A stretch of DNA of 64,000 nucleotides, from contig CM029379.1 in assembly GCA_017165825.1 (NCBI GenBank), forward strand, positions 26,252,879 to 26,316,878, given 5' to 3'. Source of the DNA: Hepsetus odoe (Eukaryota; Chordata; Actinopteri; Characiformes; Hepsetidae). The notes below the pieces were generated by a model. The model was not told the DNA's origin and did not search any database. It saw only the letters and a program-made list of their open reading frames with translations. Shown here in pieces: positions 10,809-22,820 of the stretch. A program made the position numbers and the translations under genes. Every line of letters starts with the position of its first letter. The stretch's first letter is position 1.

Positions 10809-13800
10809 TTTCACTACAGACATGATAACCAAGGTATCCTACACTGTGACATCTTTCTTTCATAGCCATCATCTTTTTCATCAGACCATATGGGCTAGTA
10901 ATCTCTACACACAAATGAGCGCTAATGATTAGTTTTCATTCTTTTTACCACTTTCATAAGTGCTAGTTGCCTCAAAGAGGAAACACCCCACAAGACCTTT
11001 TGTGTTGGTGAAAGCTCTGATCCACAGTTTGGTTCTTGTAAAGAGCCTCAGATCCTTACCTTCAACCATTTTTTTTGCTTCCAACACATCGGTTCCAAGA
11101 ACTGAATGTTCACTTGCTGCCTTTTTAATATTTCACCTTGTAACAGGAGCCAAAGTAACATGATCAGTGTTCACCTGGCAGCAGGTTTAATATTGTTGCT
11201 GAACAGTATAGATACTTTTTTTGTTGTTTGTTTATTTTTTTTATTTTTTTATTTTTTGCCACTGGAACAAACAGAAAGTGGTTATAATGTCTGTAGTGAA
11301 ACAGAGCCCTGAGGGTTAAAGTGAAAGGCGTCAGTTAAAGGTGAAAGCAAGGTGGAGAAGCCCTCTGTGGAACAGGGGCTCTGATTAAAATGCACGGCCG
11401 GCATAACCTTCAGAGCTTTCAGCTCCACCACTTCCTCCCTGAAGTGGCAAATTAAATGAGAGTGACACGGAGAGAGATAGGAGCTCAATACAGATGATTT
11501 ATCTGCTTAGACAAATGAAATCACGCTCAGCGATTCTCTCCCTGACAAGGAAACACGGGACCCGTCTGAAAGTCTCCCACGCAAAACTTAAGGGATAAAT
11601 CTAATTTGTATTGGACTCGCTTTTTGGCAAACGACTTCTTTTTTTTTTTTTTTTTTGATGAGACAAGGACATTTGAGGGGGACTGGTGTGAAAAAAGGCA
11701 CTGTCTCTGTCTCTCTGCCTCTGATCCACTTGGCTTACGTCTGTCATTTCAGAGAAAATAAAACTGCATCCAGGAAACTATGCCTCATAGTGCAGTTAAG
11801 GTGGTCCAATTATGCCATGAACAGCTGCTGGTGTTTTCCAGCATGGTTTAAAAACTTAAAACTGAAAGAAAAAAAAAAAAAAACATACAGAAGTATTTTA
11901 TGTTTATGAAGATTTACTGAAATATACTTCTAAATTTCTAACCCTCCCACTCTCTGTTCTCTCTCTCTCCCTCTCTCTCTCTCCCTCTTTGATTGTTAGT
12001 TGGGAATAACTTTGGTATTTTGAAGCATGGGCAAATGAGCCCATCAGTGTGCCCATGAATAAGAGGCATGTGCTGGTGGAAAAGCCGGCCTTCTCCATGT
12101 GTATTCAGTTCCCCAAAAGTTTGTTTAGTGTTCAAGTGAGCAACAGGGAGAGGAACCTTTGCGCAGTGAGGAGAACAGCTGGAAGGTGGATGCTGTTCTC
12201 TGCCAGGTCCAATTAGCAGTTCCACAGAAACACACAGTGTTTCTTAAAGCACAGTTAAAACTAATGAATGGTCGATTTGGCCTATTTACTCATCTTCATC
12301 AGGCCCATTTCCACTTCAAGGTATGATACTCACTTCTGATAATCTCTTTTCTCAAAACTTATTCAGAGTGATGGGGGTTTATGCTACACTGTAAGAGTCA
12401 AATAAATGGCCAGTTTTTCTTTTTGGTCTTTATTTTGTTAAAAACTAATGTGGAGATCTGGATTGATTTGTGTAGAATTGAGTTCTACAGATCTGACCAA
12501 ATATTGACCTCAAAGTAGACATTGCGTAATCATGGATAAACCTTTGGTGTTTCAAATGCTGAATTCACATTTTCACACTAGTTATAAGATATTTATATAA
12601 ATGAGATGTTTCATGAAATATCAGCTTCTGAGGTTTACTGAGATAAGTGAAGGGAAGCCTGGTGAAGATTTAGTTCAATATGTCTAATTAAAATGGTAAC
12701 AAGAAGTAATGTGGTTGTGTATGTGTGCTAGGATGATCTGAGGCATATAATACTGACCTGATTTCAAACCAAATAGTAGCGGTGAGAAACGTCTAAGGCA
12801 GATGCTGAATAATGTCCAGATCTTTCAGTTAGTTAAGCTTAGGCTGTGTTGGAATCCCTTAGTAATTAATTCATTAATTTGTGTGAAAAAAGAGGGGGAA
12901 GGGGTGTGTCTGTACGTGGTCTGTGTAACTGAAGCTCAAATGTTCTGTTCCTTAAAACGGTTAGCAGTTGGCTTTAATGATGCTATGTGGAAATCAGAAA
13001 TCAGCACTGCACAATTACGATGTAATTGAAAAATTCAAACTTTTCTCTAAATCTAACTAAGCAAAACCTGATGTTACAGCGATGTTAACAGAAGGGGGAC
13101 TGTTTCAATCCAGTGGAAGTAAGACCATGTGCTGGTTGCTTAGGGTGATAGCAGGAGTGTCAAGTCAAATGTGGGAGTGGTGGAGCTGTACATTGAATCA
13201 GCTGGAAATAATGAACATTAACTTCACTAATTCAATTCCATCCATGGCTCTAGCTCACCCATCAAAGTCATTACATTTAATACATGAAGTCTCTCTCTGT
13301 GCCCATACAAGGTGAAATGGGTCTTGATGCTGGAAAGGTATGCAATGATAAAATAAATATATAGAATTCCTCTCTAATGCACTAAAATGTAATGAAGGAG
13401 TTCTGAAAAGGTATGGAATCAAAATTACAGACATTTGTGTTTATATGTGGGAAGTAAATATACCAACTTGTGGGAAAATAAACACTTAATGTACACATTA
13501 CTTAAGATGCGTAACAAATTTTAGTACTATATTTGTTCCCATCACTGCTATCAGGATGTGAATGAGCATGTGGACCCACAAATGACGGCTACATGTGGGG
13601 ACTTAATAACCATTTTAAAACTGAGCGTGCACGCACTTGTTGGAGGTTACATGGAAGGCATAAACTAAAGTAGGGATGGCCTGTAGGATCTGCTGCTCTC
13701 AATGCAGATGGAGTTGCAGGTGAGTCCTCCTCGATCTGTGCCACTGGTTTGGTTCACGTGTCAAAGGATTAAACCTAAACCCTGACGTGGGTGGGCGTTC

Positions 13801-14655
13801 AGGTTCAGAATATTAACAGAGATGCGCCTGTCAGCAACCCTGAGCTCCACAACATCACAAACACGGCTTGATAAATTCAGACTGCATGGAAATCCTATTT
13901 ATGGAAACGTGAAAAATACTTGAGCAAAATACCCTGACAGATTTAAAGTGGGCTCCCACTTTCTCTCTCCGTGTGTCTATGCCTCCTAGGAACCTGAGAG
14001 AAAGGGAATATTAAACAGACACTGGAAACTGTCAGATTTTCTCTTCTCTTGCACAATTCTTTCCATTTTTGCTACTGAGTCAAGGAGCCTGTGTCTGATC
14101 CGGTAGGATTCAGGACACTGAGAAAGGCGCCCTGGTTGATTAATGTGGTAATCAATAGTGAACGAAAGTTAAAACTGTGATAAACAGGCGTTGTTCTTTT
14201 CTGTAGGCACTGATCTACGGCAACCAGCCAAATAAATGAAGAAATTTGTATTTTTATTGACTGTAATTCCAAAAATTAAAAAGTATTCCGAGGTAAGTTA
14301 AAAAAATACATCTCCATCATTATTAGCACCCTTGGTGAAGATGAAGGTCAAGAAGCTAATGATATAAACATCAATTTGATTTAATACAAGAAAAGTTGAA
14401 TCATTTAATTTTAATTCAATAAAATGGAATCATTTTATACCACTTTCTTAGTCTCACACTTATGAGAAGACTCACTAACTAGGACTCTCCCTCACACTGC
14501 AGCACAAACACTGGGAAGGTGAAGTGAGCAGTTGGTTCCTCAGTTCATTATATAAATCGTTTAGGCTGTTTCATTTTAGATATACATTTGCTTGGGTGTT
14601 TTGGTTATTCGATACACATTTATTTATTATGAAATTAGCAACAATGATGAAGTTG
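10809..14655. other. Intergenic, mostly unique DNA
   Basis: No exon or named repeat is recognised. Low-complexity tracts are a T run at 11,640-11,656, an A run at 11,869-11,884 and a CT-rich stretch at about 11,955-11,985. The part at 11,290-11,620 is a possible conserved non-coding element and has its own entry. Confidence 0.4.
11290..11620. other. Candidate conserved non-coding element
   Basis: This stretch is of even base composition, free of repeats and lacks open frames. It includes AAATTAAATGAG, CAAATGAAATCACGC and GGATAAATCTAATTTG. Its texture differs from the flanking low-complexity DNA. This is a guess from composition, with no conservation data. Confidence 0.2.
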
Positions 14656-14659
14656 TTCC

Positions 14660-14835
14660 ACTGCAGCAGTGGGCTAGTGTTTAGGGGTTAGGCCCTAGGA
14701 TTGGAAGGTTATGGGTAAGAATTCCAGACTATTAGCTTGCCCTGATGAACCCTTGAGCAAGTTACAGTCCCCATCACTGCTCCCTAGGCGCTGGATATGG
14801 TTGCCTCCTGCTGCACATGTGTGTATGGTTGAAAA
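14660..14835 (+). repeat. SINE family A, 3'-truncated
   Basis: Head GTGGGCTAGTGTTTAGGGGT, diverged B box, body CCTTGAGCAAGTTACAGTCC and CCCATCACTGCTCCC. It ends after CTGCTGCACATGTGTG without the family tail. Confidence 0.75.
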
Positions 14836-15835
14836 TCTTGTTCACGCCTTAATGAAGGCCTTCCAAATTCTAACACAGTATTGCTCAGTTGGTGATTAGT
14901 AACCCTGAACATCTCAAGATAAGAGTCCAACCCCCATTCAGGCTTGGTTCCAGGAGCGGGCCTTAGTATCCCTGTTCCGGGCAAGGTTTCGACAAACGCT
15001 TCCGAGCTTTCCATAGGGATGTTATGAATCACTATTTGTCTGGCTCCTTCACTGAGACCTCTCAGCCTTGAGTAACCCTTCCAGGAGCTAAATGCTCTCA
15101 GAAAGAACAGCTCAGGTTCACAGGAGCATGCAAACCCTCACCGTGATATAGTTGCTGTTCCAGGAGGGACATTTGTAATATATATAGAGAAAATAAAACA
15201 ACCTGTGTACTTAGCAAATATTATGGCACATTTTAAATGTTACGTATTTCACTATTTTAGCATATACAGAGAAAAAGTTCAGCACACATTAGGAGAGTAA
15301 TTAATGTAAATATATACATTCTACAGTAGGTTTTTTTCTTCATTAATCACAAGTTTATCTAGTTTAACTAAAGTTTAACCAATTAAAATGAAAAACTAAT
15401 TTCCATTATATTCGGTGGAGATGCTCTATATCTGAAGTGTTTGTTAGTTTGCTTGTTTGCTTTTTGTGCAAAATGTCTTGCCCTGTTATTTCACAGAGCA
15501 AAACAACAAATCTGTTATTGATCTGTAAGCGGATTCCTTCCTAGGGTCCAGAGGGGAGGTCAAGGACTCTCTCAGACAGGACAGAACATGACAGCATGTC
15601 AATAACACAGCACACTGGGGACAGTGAGGTTTCAGTGGCAGAAGAAATGGCCCATTCTGGGGCGGGTAAAATTACACCGTAATATGATCAAGTTCGAAAC
15701 AACACCAGCTATTATGAGAAACTTTTATACAGTTATTGAGTTTAACATGATCTCAGATCTTACTGCATTACAGAATATCTTAAATGAAACTATGTCTATG
15801 ACCAATAAACAGAACATCATGAGTTTAGCAATTCT
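14836..15835. other. Intergenic, nothing recognised
   Basis: No gene or repeat is seen in this A+T-rich stretch. Confidence 0.45.
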
Positions 15836-16350
15836 TTAATATATGCCAATCAGCCAGAATATTAACAGTGAAAAGTCAGTGTTGAAGCTGATGTATATGG
15901 AAGAAGGAGAACAGTCAGCTGTAAGGATCTGAGCGTGATAGGAGGGACAAAGCATCTGTGAGATGTCACTAATATGCAGGGCAACATTGATAAATGTGGA
16001 AAGACCACACAGTGTAGCACATCTTATGGATCTGTGTAGATTCAGACTCCAATCAGAGTTCCCATGCTTACATTCACATTTACAGCGTTTAGCTGACACT
16101 CTTATCCAGAGCAACTTACATTTCTTAACTACAGGGACAGTCCCCCTGGAGGGCCTTGCTCAGGAACCCAATGATGGTAGTGCTGGAGGTGGGATTCAAA
16201 CCGGCAATCACTGTGACAAGTGTCCTACCACTAGACCACCACCACCAAAATTCCTAAGATGGAAAATCATTAATGGACCACAGTGCAGTGGAAGAAGCTG
16301 GCCTGGTCTGATGAATCATGCTCTTTTACATTAGGATGGAAGGCTCCATC
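15836..16350 (+). mobile_element. mariner/Tc1-like remnant (family M, copy 1) with SINE insert
   Basis: It begins with a diverged terminal repeat, GCCAATCAGCCAGAATATTA. It continues with transposase-derived DNA on the plus strand (TGGCCTGGTCTGATGAATCA at 16,300-16,319 is the first catalytic Asp region, WSDES). Everything after about 16,350 is missing. A SINE at 16,067-16,248 interrupts it. Two further remnants of the same family are at 43,555-44,405 and 60,455-60,775. No open frame survives. Confidence 0.65.
16067..16248 (-). repeat. SINE family V (mermaid/DANA-like)
   Basis: On the plus strand it starts with the conserved tail GCGTTTAGCTGACACTCTTA. It then passes ACAGGGACAGTCCCCCTGGA to the tRNA-like head (GTGGTCTAGTGGTAGGAC when read on the minus strand). 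The B box is GGTTTGAATCCC. It is inserted within a mariner-like remnant. Confidence 0.75.
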
Positions 16351-16803
16351 GATTCTCTGTGAAGAAGGAAAACCTCTCTGTAACTATTTAAACACCACAT
16401 CACCCTCTTATAATTTTAGATCTATAGTTTTAAAGGAGGAAATGTGGTTCTCTGAGCTATGAACCAAAAACAACAGCTGTATGGGGCCTTTTCTTTTACA
16501 CTTATTATTGAGACATTCTGTCCAATCCAACTTGTAAAAAGAGGTCATTTCATATTTTTTCACATTCTGAGCTGACAGTACTTGCCCTGTCCTTCTCTGT
16601 TCCAGTGCTTTAACTGTTTCAAAGGCTTTTTCGCTCCTTTATTGGGACAATTGTGTGTCAGAAGCAAACCAATGGGAGCAGTTCGGGCAGTGTTTGAAGA
16701 AGTGGGCCAATTCAGAGGTGAGATTTCGTTACTTTGCGTCATTCTTTTGGGAGCTAGCCAAGAGAGAAAAAACAAAACTAAAAGGAAAACACTTAAACTG
16801 TCC

Positions 16804-16804
16804 T

Positions 16805-16860
<56 letters not shown>
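16804..16860. repeat. (GT)n microsatellite
   Basis: About 25 uninterrupted GT units. Frames translating as runs of Val/Cys or His/Thr here are artefacts of the repeat. Confidence 0.95.
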
Positions 16861-16862
<2 letters not shown>

Positions 16863-18109
16863 CCTCAATAGAGAGCCATAGAGAGGTCCCAACACCTAAT
16901 TTCACACATACCCCACACCCTGACATGTTTTAAATAGGATTTTAAGAAGAGATTCCAGCTGGGTTGGCTAATGTTGGTGAAGTTGAGGATGATGTATAAT
17001 CCTGGATGTGCCAGCCATCCTCTGAAGGCTTTCGCCCTACAGCCAGAGAGCACACCGCTAAAATGCCAAAGCTACACACAGCTTTAAGGGTCACTCCATC
17101 ATCTCTGTCAGCCCTAAAGAGCGCCCACAGGCTTCTCTGACCCTAGACTAAATGGTGCCTCCATTGCTCTACAGGAGAAGACTATAACCAAAGGAGCCCC
17201 AAAGGAGGATCCCTCTCACTGCCCCTTGAATCTGTTCCCAAGCTGAGAATCTGACTAATTACCTACCACTTAAAAATAAAAAACTATACCTGTGTCTGTG
17301 TGGTTTTATGCAACAAAATCAGCAAACAAGTCACTTCACTCAATCAATCCAATTTCATGTAATCCATCTGTGTCAAAGTACTGGGCACCTGAGAAAATTA
17401 TATTTAGAAAGCTTTTTATTTGGGCACTTAAACCAGAGTGATAAATTTGTATGAACTGAGACAAAGATTAATCGCTACCAAAGTGATTGAAAGCCCATAA
17501 TGTGGAGAATCCAAGATCCAAAACATACAAGTTTACAAGTACATCTGTGAAACACAGTGACGGTAGTATGGATTATTGGAAATTGCCATTTTTTACTGTC
17601 TTAATCTTAATGGGCAGTCTCAGTCATCAGTGTTGGAGCAGCTCCAGTTTGGTCCCACCATTTTTTAAAAATTTGTTTTGCTGCAGAATTAATATCCATT
17701 GGAGGTTTCTTCCAACATTTCAAATGCATGCATGTATGATGGCTTGGACATACCAAATTCAGCAATGACCAGCAGAAACTTCAGTGGTGAAGAGCTTTAA
17801 TTTTATTTAAAGGCACTTTATTAGAACAGTTGTATATCAGGCAGGTTCACAACATGCATGCACGGTTTCACAGGGAGGCGATCTCCAAATTTAGCAGTGT
17901 GAAAGATCATTATTTTTTACATAGATATATTAAGCAAATATTTGACAAGGTTAGTCAGGACTCTGTTGTTGGATGGTTTTATCATGTGCTTTCACCTCAG
18001 AGTCATCTACTTAGATGGTATACATTCTGGCATTTTTTCCTGGAAGATGTTAAGGTGTGGTTTACTCCAAACACAAGTTGAATACTAGGTAAGACACCCG
18101 GAGTGACCA
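16861..18109. other. Intergenic; possible Tc1 trace at 17,500-17,600
   Basis: No exon is recognised. Around 17,510-17,570 the plus strand reads GTGAAACACAGTGACGGTAG, which resembles the VKHGGGS region of Tc1 transposases. The surrounding DNA is too diverged to call an element. Confidence 0.3.
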
Positions 18110-18670
18110 GAATTTGGCAAACCCAAATTTCTGATTAATAAACAAATGATAATAAAAATGGGTTAAAAGAGGTGGAAAACAAAGCTGTCAAAACCTTCAA
18201 AATGGATGGAAAAAAAGAAAGGTTCCAAAATAAACAAGCCAACAGAAAAAAAAACCAAAAACAGTGGAAAACACAAGCTGGCAGGAGAGACTGACCGCCG
18301 GGCTGTAAAAAGCGCCACTTAATTTAATCCCTCAAAATACAAAGAAAAGGGGAGATTAATCACATGTGAGTGTTTGTGTGAGTTTTTTTCCCCCTCCTTT
18401 TCACCTCTCACTCTGAGAGGTCAACTGGAGGTGTAGCTCCAGTAAAACACAAGGAGAAAGTTGTTCAACACAAAAAGAGAGAGCGCAGGGAGACCCAAGC
18501 ATGAACTCAGGAATTTTAACAAATTACCAGCCACTCAGGAAACGACCAGCACAGACTAGCTGTGCCTGCTGGTCTTAAATAGAGGAGTAACAGCTGTAGT
18601 GAATTATTCCTCATTATATTGTCTCATTCCCTGCTCTCACTAAAACTCCCACACTCCCCCTAGCGGCTGG
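18110..18670 (-). other. Possible solo LTR-like unit
   Basis: Read on the minus strand it has a G+C-rich upstream part (CCGCTAGGGGGAGTGTGGGA), a TATA-like CTATTTAAGACC near 18,580, and a following region that could be a transcript start. The layout resembles the LTRs at 36-40 kb (TATTTAAG box, no coding potential), but I see no matching second copy and no clear TG...CA ends. Confidence 0.25.
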
Positions 18671-19504
18671 GCGGGGAATAGTTTTAAAAAACAGTTCCAC
18701 TGTTAAAATGGTAATCTGCCTTGGAGAAGCACACCCAGATTTAAAGGGAAGGAGAGATCTGATCGTCAACCTGCCCCTGATAAATTTTAGCAAGAGGTTC
18801 TCTTTGTTCTTTTTTAAAACCATAAAACCTTTTCCATTGCAATATGAGTATATATTTAAAAAAAGAAGGAATGGAAAATGATATACCTGTGGAATTGGAT
18901 GGAATGATGGATGGGTAGAAGTCTGTAAAAAGAAAGTGAAGTTAGAGAAAGCTGAAAATAGTCACATAGACAGGCGGTTCTGAGTTTGTGGCTTATCTCT
19001 TTTTCAGCTGTGGTGCAGAATCAATTATACACACTGATTGTGTTCTTAATGGGAATGTGCCATAATGATCTGGCAACCAACCAACTCCAATACAGTGACG
19101 AATTCGCTTTAGACAAATTTATGAAATGAGTCACCATTAGCTCACATATCAGCCCATATAACTCTGCAAGGCTGCGTTGAACTAAAGCGCTGCAAACATA
19201 CAGATATACAATCTTTAGCCTTTAAAAGGTCCAGCCCAAGGGCCTGAGATACATTTTAATTCGCTGAAATATAAAGATTTTTTTTTACAGTTTTTTTGCA
19301 CCTCCAGGGCTGTTAGAGGCTGCTGGTTTTGTCTTTAATATTGAACCTGGCTCCAGCTTCCCAGCATGAAGGGAAATGTTTACTTTCAGACTTTGAACTT
19401 TGATTTCCATTAAAAAGTTGATTCTCAGTCTACCACATGAACACTGAAAATAACCTGAAATAAAACCCTGAACAAGCAATCCTCCATCAGACAAGATTTA
19501 CTCA
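18671..19504. other. Intergenic, nothing recognised
   Basis: No gene or repeat could be recognised. Confidence 0.45.
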
Positions 19505-19920
19505 CATGCAAATATGTAATAGCCATTTTAGTAGATACACTTGCCTTTTAAGTCCATTACAGGCCAGATTATAAGTAGCTGCATTTAGGTCCACTTGTGG
19601 CCAGTTCATTAGATACACCTACTTTTAGGACCCCTATACACATCTATAGATCATAATGTATTGGTCTTCAGGAATCCCCAGCAATCCATGTTTTTCTTAC
19701 CAAAAATTATTAAAGAGTTTATCAGTCCCCTCTATGAGACTATGACATGGTACTGTGTGTAGCATTAGTATGAGTGTATCAGCAGGGTTACTGGGGTCTT
19801 TAAACCTAGGGCTAACACCCAAAATCATCCCCCTATGATCAGGAACTGACCCCTGATGAAGGTCTAGTGGAGCAATGTGTACTGAGCATCAACAGATTAG
19901 TTACAGTCTCTAGCTGTAAA
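19505..19920 (+). mobile_element. Degenerate non-autonomous DNA element
   Basis: The left part has two phrases of the type TTAGTAGATACACTTGCCTT and TTAGATACACCTACTTTTAG. The centre reads GTATGAGTGTATCAGCAGGG, then TACTGGGGTCTTTAAACC and ACCCCTGATGAAGGTCTAG. This order matches a widespread fish interspersed repeat remembered with an ATGAGTGGATCAG core. A shorter relative is at about 47,690-47,830. Confidence 0.45.
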
Positions 19921-20977
19921 CCAACAACATGCTATAGGCAGGTGTTTCTGATACAGTGGCATTTCTCCTGCAAGCCCACCTAAAAAGAAAATTCCAGCCT
20001 TGGCTATTACAGAAGTCCCCACTATGGCCCCTTGCTTCCCTGACTTGCTTTCTGGTCTCACTGCAGCAGACTTGGTTGTGTGAATGGCTGTGTATAATGA
20101 AAATAATGTTTTTATGCTGACCAAGGGCTAAGTAGCTGGAACTGAATTACAAGCTTCTGTACACTCGCCCCAGTCTTTACCAGTCAGCTGGGCCCTGACT
20201 CACTGGAACAGATCACATATCAGTCCTTTTAAGACATGCTTCCTCATTTAAATGGAAATTAACCCAGCTATGGATGCATTCCATAATGCTTCTGCATTAA
20301 AGAAAAATCCATGGACATTAATGTTTAAACTCTTGATTAGGCACCTGCGTTCTCTGTCTTCCACTTCTTCTCACAAAAATTTCTTGCAAGGTGGCTCTTT
20401 TCTTTCATTCTGAAAATAACTCAGCACAGTAATTGAGAGCAATTAGGGCTGTAATAGGCAGGTAATGGATAATGGGGCTGTGTTATGGCATCCCGAATGC
20501 TCTGTTCAATACTCATTCCATATTAATTGGTATTTACTTCATATTAATAATTGCAAGGGAGCCAGAGGCGGTGCAAAGGAGGGAACAGTAGGGGAGAGAT
20601 TTTTAAAAAACTCAGGGGTTTTTCATTATCACATCATTACTGCTCATGGGCCTTTTATGAGGTGCCGAGCATGAGATTTTACTCATAATTTATTTGTGGG
20701 TGCTTTGGCTGCTGTCCACTTTTTGTTGTTGGTGGACATTTTGGGGAAAATTCTCAAGCCTACAAAGATGTCAAAAGACTCCTCCAGATTAACAGTTTAA
20801 CACCACATAGAAGATTAATCTTGCAGAGGTTCATAAACATTTGCCCTCTGTTTTGTACTGTTCAATATAGACAACTGGTAAGTTGCTGGTAGAATGGAAG
20901 AAATTTAAATTGACCAAAATAGCAATAAATGACAATTATGTTACTTTTTTTGGATTACATATTTTCTCAGTTGCTTG
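19921..20977. other. Intergenic; candidate conserved stretch at 20,280-20,680
   Basis: No exon is recognised. The part at 20,400-20,560 is rich in TAAT-type cores (CAGTAATTGAGAGCAATTAG, then TAATAGGCAGGTAATGGATA), as seen in homeodomain-bound enhancers. Whether it is conserved is unknown. Confidence 0.3.
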
Positions 20978-22100
20978 TGTTAGGGGTCACCACAGTGGCT
21001 TAACAGTGTCCATGTCTCCCGGTCCTCTGCATCTTCAAAACAACTGTCTGGATGTCTTTCTCTGACAACATCCATAAACCTTTTCTATGGTCTACCTCTT
21101 TTCCTCTTTCCTAGCAGTTTTATCTTTAACATTCTTCTCCCAATACAATCCTCATCTCTCCTCTGTACATGTCCAAACCAACACAACCCAATCCAAACCT
21201 TGTTTCTCTAACTTTGTCTCTAAATCATCCAACCTAAGCTGTCCCTTTTAATATACACGTTTCTAATCCTGTCCATCCTCGTCACACCCAATGGAAAACT
21301 TAGCATCATTAACTCTTTAGCTACTCCCCACTCTTGCCACAGACTGCAATATCAACAGCAAACATCCTAGTCCACAGAGAATCCAGTCTAACCTCAGCCA
21401 TCAACCTGTCCATTACCATTGCAAACAAGGATGGGCACAGCACTGATCCTTGATGTAATTTCACCTCTACTTTAAATGCATCCATCACTTCTAGTGAAGA
21501 CCTCACCACTGTCACACCGCCCTCGAACATAACCTGTACTACTCTCACATGCTTCTCTGCAACACCTGACTTCCTCAAAGGCACAATGCAACTCCTTTTG
21601 ACCTTCTCTATACTTCTCCATCAATACCATCTGAGCAAACATTGCATGAAACCATACTGCTGCACACTAATCCTCACCTCTTTTCTTAACCTAGCTTCCA
21701 CTACTCTTTCCAGTAACATCATGCTTTGACTGATCAACTTTATCCCTCCATAGCTCTGTGCATCACCCTTATTCTTGAAAATCGGTACCAGTACACTTCT
21801 CCTCTACTCCTCAGCCATCCTCTCACTTTCCAAGATTGTGTTAAACATTGTGGTCAGAAACTCCACTGCATTTTCTCCTAAACACTTCCACCGGTACTGT
21901 CATCCAGACTAACAGCCTTTACATTCTTCATCCTGTTTATCGCTTCATCATCTAATCTTCTCTCTCTCTCATTCTTTTTATCCATCTGCCACTCAAAGTA
22001 TTCTTTCCATCTGCTCAACACGAGCAGGAGCATCACTTTGAGCACGTTTCCATTTCTGTGCTTTACTGGCCTAACCTGCTGCATATCTTTCCCAGCTCTC
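20978..22100 (-). mobile_element. RTE-type LINE fragment with RT remnant
   Basis: Minus-strand translation of 21,584-21,321 gives MPLRKSGVAEKHVRVVQVMF followed by a LHQGSVLCPSLFAMVMDRL palm motif and then a degraded catalytic box (MFAVDIAVC). It is therefore a reverse transcriptase remnant of the RTE type, with the catalytic second Asp context altered. The C-terminal part toward 20,990 is frameshifted. The 5' part toward 22,084 encodes WKEYFEWQMDKKNERERRLD, the linker upstream of RT. Confidence 0.75.
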
Positions 22101-22629
22101 TCTCTGTCTAGCCAATTACATTAATGTCTTAATTTATCATAACACCCACAGACACTCAACTGGAGTTGTGACTGGTCATGATGCTCACAGCACACACTGA
22201 AAACAGGGTCTTTGGTTTGCTCATTTACGTAATCAGTATTGAAAAGGGCATAAGAGTTAAACAATATGTTGTACAACCTATCAACAGTATTTTCACAAAG
22301 TACACAGCAATGCTGTGGTGTGTTTGAGATACATTTTTAGCCCATTAGCCCATAAACACTTTTCTTCATTGTTCCTCATATTCTCTCTTCTCTCTCTAAT
22401 TATGCCTAGAGCCAGACCAATACATTGGATGGTATGTAATGTCACCTGATAAGAATGAACCTTATCATTAAAATCATTTGCACTTCAAACCATCTTTTTT
22501 GATATGTACACTTGTATTTAACAGAGTAAAATGTAATGTTCAAGTGTGTGTCTTGTTCATCAATGCACAAACCGTTTTCCTCAAAAGTACATGAGCCTTG
22601 AGGTCCAATTCCTCCATTTAATTTCAACT
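22101..22629. other. Intergenic, nothing recognised
   Basis: No gene or repeat could be recognised. Confidence 0.45.
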
Positions 22630-22820
22630 TGCAGCATTTAGCAGATGCTCTTAACCAGAGCGACTTCCACATCCTAATTACAAGACAGTCCTCCTGGAGC
22701 TATTCAGAGTTAAGGGTCTTGCTCCAATGGTGGTTGTGTTAGAGGTGGGATTCAAACCTGGACCTGTTCATCCACAGGTCCATAGGCAAGTACCCTACCA
22801 CTAGAGCACCGCCACCCTTA
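22630..22820 (-). repeat. SINE family V (mermaid/DANA-like)
   Basis: Plus strand: TTGCAGCATTTAGCAGATGC tail, GACAGTCCTCCTGGAGC, GGGATTCAAACCTGG (B box on the minus strand) and TACCCTACCACTAGAGCACC head. It is full length and oriented minus. Confidence 0.8.

Noticed and set aside
17487..17768. 93-codon frame as a gene or a Tc1 element
   Set aside because: Only a faint VKHSDGS-like phrase resembles a transposase; no ends or further motifs.
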